From Albula goreensis (taxonomy: Eukaryota; Chordata; Actinopteri; Albuliformes; Albulidae), in assembly GCA_022829145.1 (NCBI GenBank), contig CM040763.1, forward strand, positions 13,439,141 through 13,503,140: 64,000 nt of DNA. Reading direction: 5' to 3'. The notes under the pieces are model-generated. The model saw only the letters and a program-made list of their open reading frames with translations, ran no database searches and had not been told where the DNA came from. The position numbers and the translations under genes were made by a program. Below, piece after piece: positions 34,733 through 46,700 of this stretch; the stretch's first letter is position 1; each line of letters starts with the position of its first letter.

Positions 34733-37700
34733 CTGGGAGAAGACACAGGGGCGAGGGCCGGTCAGGAGAGCTTACCTGCTCACAGCTCAACACCAGCACG
34801 CACGCTATGTGAGAACGCAGCCCTCCCATATATCTGGGGATTACTGGATTTCACTGAAAATATCTGTTGCTCTTTTCCTCCAGAAATAACATACCAGGTA
34901 CAAATAGGTGTATGGTACCCCAACTCAAGCAAGGCAGTTTGCTTATGAATTTGACTTATGAATTTAAATTAGTTTTGCTGCAGAGATTAATGGAAAAGAC
35001 ATGTAAATAATGAAGAAATGTATTAAACTTATGAACATAACTTAGTTTTACGAGAGAAATTAATGGAAAAGACATGTAAATAATGAAGAAATGTACTGAA
35101 TTATGGGAGCAAAAGTTAAGGACAAACCACGAAGGAAGAACATTGAGTCCCTGTACTGTACAGATTGAGCGGCGACATTCAGTCAAAGCTTCAGATGGAG
35201 ACGGGCTCCAAGCGAGTGGCAGCCTGGCAGCGTTTGGAGTGATGCAGGCAGATTTCCGTGTTAGTGTTTACCTTCTCTGCCCCAAGCAAATCAGTATGTG
35301 AGCTCTACTCTGTGGCCTGGGGCTGTGTGCTCTGCAAGCCACCCAAAATAAACCTAGGTGGCGCTCCCACCTTGAGACCCTGCTACCCCCCTACAGAGGA
35401 AAGGGGGAGGGGGCCCGACAGACGCATGGGTACCTGTTTGAAGTTCGGACCCCAGACCCGCCCCGCCTCCGCCAGCAACTCCCCCGCGCTCAGTTCTCCT
35501 ACTCCGGGCACTTCGCCGAGGTCACTCTGGGGTCATGTCACCCTCCTGATCGGCCTAGCTGCACTGCATGCCCTATCCATTCTCCCAGCCTTACAAAACT
35601 GACATCAATCGGGAAAGACCCAATAATATTATCCTTCATTTTTTTTTTTTTTTTTTTTTTTACATTTTCCTATCTTGACGTGAATTTTGAAAGCCGTCAA
35701 TAATTTAGTGAGAGGAATTATTTATCTAATATTTATCTATTATTTATATTCATACAAGGGGTTGGTCCGTTGGGGCCAGGTCTCATTTACAGGCACATAT
35801 TTTGTAAACAGACAGGCAGGGAACAGACAGCTCTTACTATTTAAAGAGACAGCGATGCTCACACAAAGTGACACGTACCTTGAATTTAAATGGAACTCGA
35901 TCAATTTTTAATTTTTTTAATGCGGCATATGCATTAACTTCCTTTATCCAAAAGTGGACAATAGCAGATATTTCAGAGGATGAAACAGAAACCAAGACAA
36001 CTATAAATCCAGAAAACTGGGGCTGATTTTGCCAAAGGCCCTGTGAGGTGATTGCATCAATTAGAAACAGAAAAAAATAGCTTCTTATTTTACAGTGTGG
36101 TTAAAACAACCTATGAAAGTTAATTAGGTATGTTTCAAAATTAAACAGACAATAGCACAAAAGTGTGTTGGTACTCCATAACACTTGCAACACAATGTAG
36201 TCAGTATCGGTGGTTAGATGGGCTAGTCTTGGGAATCACATACAGGTATACATTAAATGGTAGAGTTCTAGCCCTGGGTTTCATGTTAGATAACCATGGA
36301 TCAGCACCAATTCACTACACGAACACAGACAAGGCACAGCAGGTCTATGTGATAAAGGTGGGGGGTTTCTGCTCTCCTCACAGTTAGGGTTGGATCGTCT
36401 CGTCTTTCACCTCCGCTCAGATCTGAGATCAGTTTGATCAGAGAAAAGGCCCTTCTCATCCCCTCATCAGTCTCTGCTCAATTACTTCAAGCAATAGAAA
36501 GGATTCTTTAATATCTGAGAACTGGAATAAGCATACAAGATAGGGTTTATGCCTGGATCAATGGTTTTTGTGTGACTGTGTGTTTTGATTGTAACTTTAT
36601 TTTATCACTGTGCCATAAATACAATTCAATTCAAAACCAGTCAATACTGAACACCATCTCGATATTCATTGCATGTATACTTCAAATCATTTTAACTACT
36701 TGCTATCTGTAACAAATCATGTTCTCTTTGTATCCAGTGGAATTGTTGTCATTCTCACTTGCAAACTACAGTACTATGACTGAGGTTGGTTTACAATATA
36801 TTCACGAAAGGAAGCAACGTCAAGTTTGCACCTATTTGTAATCGGATTCATAGATTCCCAAGGGCCTTTTTCACAAGCCACCTTCTGTATTTGCCAGCCT
36901 GCACAATATAATTTCAAGAATTATACAGTGAAAATTCACATGAATCGAGGCAAGCTTGACACACGCATATACCTCTGCGAATGTTTAGTAAATATTTCCT
37001 GACGTTTCACAGTGCTTGGAGGCGGTTTTGTGTGTCTTTAACACTCAACACAAATGTTAGATGAATCTGCCCTTGGGTGACTGTACCTTCATGTGCGTTA
37101 TTTCTGAGTACACTTAAAACATGAACAAAATCCCTTTTCAAAGGGAATAATGTACAACAACATCAGACCAACATCTGATATATTTATATATATATATTGG
37201 CTTGCATTAATTTTAAAACAGCATTTTAAAGGGAAGTTAAGGCAAAGTACACTGCGAGTCGCAGACACAGAGAGAGGCTATGCAAATGGATTAAATACAT
37301 GTCAAATTGCGGTGAAGAATTGATGAGGACACAAAAAGAGATTCTCTGTTTGAGAGGAAAAATAGCGGAGGACAAGTGACGTGGATTTCAAAAGAAAGTT
37401 TCACAGCGCTATCATGGCAGCGTTATGACTCGCAGATTAATTTTGAATGCGCCCCTCCGCTGGTTCCGTGTCATTTTCTCGGCGAGGACCCCGCACTGCT
37501 CTCCGAGATGACATCTGACTTTATGGAACAGGCGCTGCGCATGCATTTGGAAGGACCCGCAGCCGCGGCACTCAAAAATGTTTATGAAAGATTAATCAAA
37601 AATGTCTCTAATCTGCCATGCATTGTCTGAGAGATGTGATAAAGCACATATTGTAAATGGGTTCTTCTTCTGACTAAAGTAATTTCTTGCAAGGGGCTCT

Positions 37701-40700
37701 CTCCAACTCTAGACAAGTACATCGTGCGAGGAGATGAGGAGCACTTTCCGGGGCACATTACTACCTGCTCTGAACACTGGGGAGATCTCTTAATGTACGG
37801 CCGGCCACATTTCCATGTCAGGCGTGACACGTTTGTCAAAAATTACCCGACAGATTCTGACATCTCTGCACACTCCAGAAGGAGTGCTTTCAAGTGACAT
37901 CTGCCAACGATGTCTAAGTACCAACTTTCATCCTCCACCCCTGGCAGGAGAGGAAAAACAATAAGTGCACCAGCTCTTCATAATATTAGCTTTCCCCAGC
38001 AAGGCTGCACTTTCACTTTTATGAAGAAATAATGATAGTGAATTTGGGAAGCCACTGGAAAATCTCAGGTATGCCATACATATCCGCTCTTGGAGCCCTG
38101 TTACTAGCCTGGCTAGCTTTTGATGCCCCCATCAAAAAAAGGGAAAAACCCTGATCCTTCTTTTAAAGAAAAAGGCCCAGCTGAAACAAAGCAAAAATGG
38201 CTTTTCAGCACTTCAACCATTTTATTCCACTTAACAACGCTGCGATTACTTATTAATCTTCTTTTGCCCAAGACCTGGTGATAAAAGCGCAAAAAGTGAC
38301 AGCCAGGTGAGATAGCCCCGCCCAACTACCTGCAGTCACATTCATACCCAGTTTTGTCTTCCTTTGATCCAGAGCCTGCTTGTCTTTCAGTCATAAGCTT
38401 CTGCGATTTTGTTTTTATCACAGGAAATCTAGCAGCTTGGGAGCAAAATCGTAAACAAGTCATTCTCACTTCAATGAGTGATTCTGACATGTTCTCCTGT
38501 TTATTTTCCCTCCAACTTGCTATAAAACAGATAATTTGGCATTCACTTTAGGGATTTCAAGCAGCTCTGTAGGTAGCACATGGAATCTTCTAACCTCAGA
38601 GGTATTCAAGTGGTCAAGAAACAAAAAATTAACTGTTTATAGACTGAGAAAAATTATAGATACCATCAGTCAATTCAAACATCAATTCAATGAGAACAAA
38701 AACAAAAACAACTTCACTAATAATTACCACACCTTGTAATTACTCTCTGGAAAGCAATCACCAAACCTGCTGTTATCTAACATCTTACTGGAGAATTCAA
38801 GTAATATTCAGATTTTGTGGAAATTGGATTAGTCATTTATTGGAAAATTTAACACACCCAATAGGAAAAAATGGTTAGAAAGTATTTTATGTAGATGAAA
38901 ATTAAAAGGCTGATAAAAACTTGGCAAGTGAAAAATAAAAATTCACATTCCCTGGGTTTCATTTCTTTCCAGAAAACTATGTGCCTTTGAGGAAATGGGG
39001 CATCCAAGATAAAGACAAACTTGAGGCTGAGTACTTGTGGAAGTCATGGATTGTGTCACCTTGGAATTCCTGAAAACAGCAGGTTTTCGCCAAGCTACAG
39101 AGCTAGCCAGCCAGTTTTACTGACAACAGATTCTGTGTAGATATCTCCACAGGGCATGTGAAAAAGCATAAAGCTCTTAAACCTCTTAAAACTTTTAAAA
39201 GTGTAAACCCTTTCTTACAGGCTACAGACAAGGACAGCTTCCACTTTTTATTTCATACCACAATTTATTAAATAAGGAACAATAAGCAGGGACTTACACT
39301 GGGCTCTCATGGCTATGTTAGGGGACCTACAATTGGCTTTCACTGACAGTGCAACACTGCTGTTTTAATGCAAGAGTACATTGTGCCAGTGAGATCCTAA
39401 GCTCAATAGAACAAGCCTGTGCCACAAAGACGGCAAGTGCATGACAAAATGAGCACTTAAAGGCAACAGCTATGGCATCTTATACAAAACTGGATAATTA
39501 CATAATGTAGTTTACTATAATCATTAAAGTAAATTAGAAAAAGACAATACAAACATCTGGCTATGACCACTGAAGTGTTCCGAGGGAACCGTTCATGAAA
39601 ATGGCTTGTTTTGCATGACCTCTACACTGATGGTGTAGGGAACACATTAAATAAATGTGCAAATAATTCTGTCTTAAGAACTACAGTGATTCCTATTCCT
39701 GTTTAATTTTAACTTTTAATCAGACTTGCTTGTGTCACTGACTGGAAAAGAGTCGGGTTCTAGACTTACACAATTCAGCTCAGAGTGCACACAAGAAATT
39801 GAAACATATTGTAAAACATAATTTCCCCATTTCTTGCTAAGGCAGGAAAAACTGTGCAGGGGTCCTGCATGAATTCATTTCATGCTGAAAAAGCAGGTAA
39901 TTTTTTAAATGGCTCACAAATTGTCTTTAAGTATGTAATGTTGTTGGAGGTACTGACACTTTGAGACTATATTTAGTGATGACAGTGCTCATTTTTTTTT
40001 TTTTTTTTTTTTTTTAAGTAAAATGGCTTCAGCTACTTTTCTTCAAGTATTATTTCAGTTCTGGATTGACTTCTGCACAACTCACAAACTAATGATTTTC
40101 GGCACACAAATAAGAATAACTTGATATATTATTGCTGACACCCTAGCCTCTAATCTGATGTTCCCCTTAACAAGTGAACACAAACACATTGTGAACAGCG
40201 CAAATTGTCTACAACAAAAATGGCAAAGAATGATGAAATCGTGATTGTGAAGACTGATAAGAATGACTTTCAATCTACTGTCAGGTAGCTGAAACACTAA
40301 CACTGACTGTGGAAACTCTTGTCCGTCCGTATTAACTGTGATGCACAGATCAGAGAACAGATGAGACAGGGCAGTTCTCACAGAGAGCGCGCGCCACTTC
40401 CTCACTTTTCGTGGTTACGCAACATGCCCATCTCCGCTCACAGCTGCAGCGCCATACCTGTCATTAAAGACGGATGAGCTGGATGTCTGTAAAAACAACA
40501 TAATGCAGTTTATGTGTCGTGTCCGGTTTATGCCGAGGTGAAACTTTAACGGACCAAATGAATAATTCGAGCGCCGAGAAAAGGGAAAGGCGTCTTTGTT
40601 ATTCATCCGTCTCTTTGTCACGAGACGGGAACGAAAGACACTGCACTTCAAGCGAACCACCGCCCCGAGGGGCGAGGCTGCGCGGTTCAAACAAAGTAAA

Positions 40701-43700
40701 CAACTGTTTCTCTCTGATGCGCGTTTTAGTACCGCTGGAGGCGAAGTCGCCTTTCCTATGCAGCTGCCGGTGTGGCACAGTCAGCAGGGGAGCGAGGATT
40801 CTTGCAAACGCCGGCCCATGATTCCCTACAAAAGACACAGGAGACCCACTCCTAATTACTTGGAGAAATTTACCGGTTAGCTTGTAATAACCCCTGCTCG
40901 ATTAATTAAATACACCAGGTAGCTGTAAATACATTTTATGAGTTGTAATGCATAATGTACATACAAACATTCTTCTACCGTTGAACATTGCCAGTGACAA
41001 TGTGTCTTACTTTTCGGGGAGATTGCATATTGATAAGAGTATCATGGTTACTGTGTGGTTATATTTTCTAGTTCAAAATGTTTGATGTTAAGAACTGTTT
41101 GTGTGTCATAACGTGCAGAAATAAGCAACTCACAGTATCCCTGTAAGCCTGTAAGAAATGTTCTATATACAGCTTCCTTCTGCCCATGTGATTTCAAGCA
41201 CAACACTTCTAAAACAATATGAATGAAAAGACAATCATCCAAACTGATCATGGGTGTATGCAAACTATTTGTATAAGCACAGTTTTATAATCATAAATAA
41301 AGACAAGTTTTAATCTTATTGATGGATATTCCCAAATTAATTATGCACAAGATAAAAGCCTTCATAATACTTAAAAGTTTTTCACTTTTCACAAAAAAAA
41401 AAAAGATAAACAAAGGTAAATTGTTGTTGTTATATCCACTCCACAGCCTTTCTAGAAAAACCAATATATGCCTTTTTCTTTTTAAACTAGATAAGAATTG
41501 GGTTAAATTACATTTTGCAGAGATTAGATGAAGAGCCACATAAGAAAGACACTTACTTGTCTGCACATGTGCTGTAAATCCAAAAATTTTGGACTATAAA
41601 ATGGTGGCACTCAGAGTGTTAGTTAAATGGTCCACCTCAGTGCAGCCACATCCATGATGTGGTACAATTTCCCAAACAGTACTACAGGTGCAGCATACAG
41701 GCCAAAAGTGTGTTACAGCCCAGATACAGCCACCTCATTAGTCTGGCCAAGCCATATCAAGCAGGATCTGTTTCAGCTAAGTGATATCGGCACATTGTTT
41801 TCTACATCCTTTATAGTTTTCAATAACAAATTGCAAAATTAGTCCATTCTGAAGAGAAAAATAAAAATGCATTTCAAGTAAATGTAATTCTTCAAAGTGT
41901 GTACATTTAATGGTATCTGTTAATACAGTATTCACAATAATCAGACTTAAGCTACTGCAAATGTACAGATCTTTTATTCCAAAAACGGCAAAGAACCCCC
42001 AAACACTTTCCATGTTACTTTAAAGTGCAAATTAGAGCTTCATTAAAACTTGTAACTAAAATTCGTTGACACAAGGAGAGGCGGTCGTTATTGATTTAGC
42101 CACTTCCAAACCTGACGCCCCCTGTAGGCAGAAAAGGTACAAAGGTTTACCTAAATGGTTATTTAAATTGTGGAGCTCGGGGCAAAAAGAAATGTATCTT
42201 TCAGCAATAACATCTGGCGAGATGTAACATTTACATAAGCAGCTCTTTGTGTAGAGGTAATTCATTAAGGCTGCGGCACTAACACTCCTTTGAACGTAAT
42301 TCAAAGTAGTTGCAAAACAATCTATCTGCAGTCAGCGGGGGGAGACAGTGGCAATATTTGAATTATATAATGAAATATCATTTGCAGATTGCAGGCCATT
42401 CTTCTTTTCTCCCGTTTTACCATGTATCTGCTGACAAACATGCACACTGTGGGAGTAACGGTTATGAGTGGTCAGTGCTGGGACATGGGTGGTTTGGATT
42501 AGGAGTGGTCGGTGCTGAGAGCACTAGGACAGGAGTGGTCATTTCTGTGAGAATTAGTGTAGGGGTTGTCAGTGCTGTGAGCATTAGAACGGGATTGGTC
42601 AGTGCTGTGAACACTAGGACAGGATTGGTCAGTGCTGTGAACACGAGGACAGGATTGGTCAGTGCTGTGTGTAGTAGAAGCGGAGTGGTCAGTGCTGGGA
42701 GCAGTGGCACAGGAGTGGTCGCTCTACCAAGAGTTTCAATGGTTACAGACCTGTGAATTCCTCTCTCAAAATGCCCTACCACAGTGTGCCGGGCCTGCTC
42801 TGCCTAACCTTTTGATCTGTGGCAAATGGAAGCCAAAGGAAAAGGCCATCCCACTGCATGGAACACAGACAAAGGCCCGTGCTGAAATTGCAGGGATTTG
42901 GAGTTTAATCCTTCTCTCTTCTCTGCAAACACAGGCTTTACTGGATCAGGCCCAAAACGACGGCATTGGAGCTGCACCCCGGATGGGAAAACACCTGCCC
43001 TTTATTACTCAGGATTGTACAGCCAGAGGAGAAGATAGAGAGGGTGAGGGAGATGGGAAAGCAACAGTAAAGAAAAATAATGGGTGAAAGACAGAGAGAA
43101 AGAAAGTAAGTGAAAGACAGGAGCAGGGGAGGAAGAATGTATGAAAGAAGGAGCAAAAGGAGGAGAGAGAGAGCGGGCAGGTGGAATTTGCCATTGCATT
43201 TTTAAACAGGACACACGATGCATTTCACATTATCTGGTCTCTCGGCTGTGAATTATTCAAATTATCTGTGAAACCCAACATCACAGAGCCAGCACCTCAT
43301 TCCACCTGCAGCCCTGGCACTGCTTTGTAAACAAATGTAAAGCAATGCAACTCCGATCAGGGAACCACCTTCTTACATGCTTAGGCCCCTGATTTATTTA
43401 TCGCGTACGGATCGGCAAGATGCCGAGCCATAACTCACGCGGGCTGATCTGAGAGGGTGGGGAGCCTGCCACCCTGTACCCCCATCCAGCTGCCTCCCTC
43501 AAACCTGGATTGTTGTGAGGTTTGGATATTAATAAGGGTAAGGGGCGGGGGCTGGGGGAGGGGCTGAGGGAAGAAAAGCATGATGGGCCGTATTAAATTA
43601 GCCCCCTTGCTGCTCCCCTGACTCCCCAGTGCCCTAAGCTCCCTTTCTTCATGCACTCCTGGGAGTGGGATTATAAAGAGTTACCAGCTGGGCTGTGCCC

Positions 43701-46700
43701 TGCTACCCTGACCCCCCAACCGCCCCCTCCACCCCTCCACCCCTCCACCCCCCTCTACAATAGCTCAACGTCCCCATCAACGCCGGCTCACATGATTAAG
43801 GGGTTGCCGGTGCCCCCTCCTCTGTAGGCAGTCATTATAACAGAGAGGATAAAAGAGCAAAGACACCTTGGCACATGCTCTAATGAAAGCCATGAATCAA
43901 ATTTAGCTTAAGAACATATTAGCGGCATCATTAAGGCTGCGCAAAGGGCAGGCCGGGGTGAGATGACAGGTCCTTACCCCTTGTGAGCAATAACAAGTCT
44001 GGGATGCTGCCATGTGTGGAATTCACATGTTATGAATTCTCACTATTTGCTTTGGCTGACACCCTGCACTTGTATTTTTTTAAAATATTTCTAAGTTTCA
44101 TAATTGTGATAGGCTTTTCTCAAAAATGACTTGATAACAATTATCATGACTATAAAACAACTTGTATAATTTATAGTGTGAGAGAATCTTTTTATGGGTG
44201 ACTCATACAGGCCTACTGCTCACATGATAATAACAGTAAGCCTATTATAACAGCCAATTGCCTTTGCCTTGGATGAAATGATGGTATTTAGACAAGATTA
44301 ATACTGCATTTTCTTAAGGTGTCAAATGAAACAATAGGTTAATCTTTCAATGTTCAATTAAAGGGCCAGGACAAAGCAGTAAAAACCTGTAACGTCCAGC
44401 GTAACCACAATGACTGTGCAAAGGTTTCTATTTATACAACTTCTGAACATTCTTCCTTTTCTGTGTGGTGCACTCAACACAGCAAAATGTAAACAATTTG
44501 AATACCCTCAACATTACTGGTAAATGTTCAGGGAGCTGACTTTTATCTTTGAATTCAACAGAAATGTAAAAAGAAAAATTTTTACAGTATCTTGACTTGG
44601 AGACTTCTCTGAATGAAGAATGGCTACTCAAAACTGACGCAAGACAGAGCAAAAAAAAAGCATGTGGTGGAATTCCATGGGGGGAGGGGAAAATGATCAG
44701 CCAGAGAGCCCGTTTTACACGGGGAAGGAAATATAAAAACGGCGTTTTGGAACCAAGAGCGTGTCTGGCATTCACAAAGACCAGATCTGTTCCCAAAGTC
44801 ACCCATCAATCAGGGTCGTACAGTACAAATCTCCCAAACCGATCTTCTTGTTTTTAACAATATCCGCCAGCGCTAACATGGCCAAGCTCCCAAACTCTTT
44901 CGCTCGATTTTGTCAATGGCAACAGTGTTGGTAGTTGGTCTGTTGCATGGACCTGAGGAAACACTGGTGTTAAAAGCGACCGCTTCCTCATTCCAAAACC
45001 CACATCGGTGGGTCCTGGCGTGGAGCTCTGCCCTGTCGATCGCTCAGTGCCCTCCTGGGGCCCGTTGGGTCCCCCCAGAACCTCCGAACACACTGCCGCG
45101 GCCTCCCCAGGCCTCATTACGCAAACATGATGAAATTAGCTGAAATACTCGTCACGGGCCCCGGGTTCTAAGCTCTTCTGACGGCCGGCTCTAAATCATG
45201 GATTAGCCCTGCTGCCTCGGCCCGGCCCGCGGCCTCGCGGTGCTGTGGACGGGCGGCGCGAAACACCTAGTCTCGCAGGACGCATCAAAGTTTCACACGT
45301 GTGGCTTGTCTTTCCTCGGGACAAATACAACAGATTGGCCTTTTTGCTCTGGAGAGGTGGGATCTGCTGGCATGGGGCAGGAACGAACAAGTGATGGGGG
45401 GATCAGAGATGCTACAGCAGTGCGCCATTAACATTTAAACCCCTCGTTTCATGCTTACAGATCCTCGGGCACATCGCTAATAACGGGGGCTTTGACGCAA
45501 ACCGTGGCCAAAGCTCCATTTTTCCCTCTCTTTCCTGAAAGCAGAAGTCTCTTTTAAAAGGAGCGAAAGTCAACTCCGTTGCCTGCAGGAAAGAAATATA
45601 CAACTCAAAAATCTCCTCTTTATTATTAAACCGGAAAAATTAAACATTGACACTGTTGATATGATGCCATTGTGGAATGCACAGGGCTGTGCCAGTAAAA
45701 TGTGAAAGAAAAAAATACAGTTAATTTGAATTAAGTTCAACAAAAAGGCAAGAGAAAACATCTGCTTATCAACAATGACCTTTCTATGTAAATAAATCAA
45801 CAATGCTTTAAAGCAGTTCAAAATTACTGAAAAATTTTAAAATCATCCCACCAGTATTTTGTAAATACTAAATATATTTGAAAGGTCACAGAATGGAAGT
45901 TACAGTATGCTCAACACTGAAATTGTTGTTGGTGAAAAATTGATTTTCACACATTTCCACCATTTAAAGAGAAATTGAAGATGATAACACCACTCTTGTT
46001 GGAGAAGACAGTCCTCCTGGACGGGAGAAAAGACTTTCCCTGAAGTGCTGAACAGACTGAAAACTGCGCACCTCTGGAATACTGCATTATTTATGTTAGA
46101 CAGGTTGAGTTAAGTTTTACCAAGTTATGGAATTTTATTTTCACTATCTATTCACACATCTATTGACTCAACAAATCAAAATCTTTTAAAAAAATATTTT
46201 TGGATCTTTAAAATCGCTTCGACTATAACACTTATTCTGTGTAGTTATCAAACTCCACTGGCCTGGACATCTATGGTATAAGATAAACTATTTTTCCAGT
46301 CCACTAAAGCACGCAGTGATGCCATGGCCATTTCCACTTAGCAGTGGGAAGAATGTAGTGTGAGATAAATGTGACCTGCAGAGGAGCAGTATTCAGCAAT
46401 GAAAAGGTGATGTCTTATTATTATAACAGGTTAATACAATTTAGGCTTTCTGAATATTTAATACTGCTTAGCGCACATGTAAATATTTAATGAGCTCTTT
46501 ATGCTCCAGATACTGGAACACATAAGTTGATCAGCATAAACTGGCTATATGGCATAATCATACGCTGCTCTCTTGAAGTGCAGGGCATAATGTATAGGCA
46601 ACATGGAAATCCACTGCTTCTCTTTCAAAGACTTTCAAAGGTGTAATGCAACAACAAAAAAAATCATACAGAAAACTTATACTAAAGTACACTGTTGCCT

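Noticed and set aside
35258-35602. 114-codon + frame near the SLC10A7 exon
   Set aside because: Low-complexity, Pro-rich product without a family match. It lies in the intron on the opposite strand with no splice or promoter evidence.
42466-42722. Regular 30-base repeats, superficially like a CRISPR array
   Set aside because: The units are directly abutting with no unique spacers, in a vertebrate intron. It is a minisatellite.
42310-42756. 148-codon open frame on +, the second longest uninterrupted frame in an SLC10A7 intron
   Set aside because: Most of it is the 30-bp minisatellite, whose length is a multiple of three and therefore stays open on both strands.
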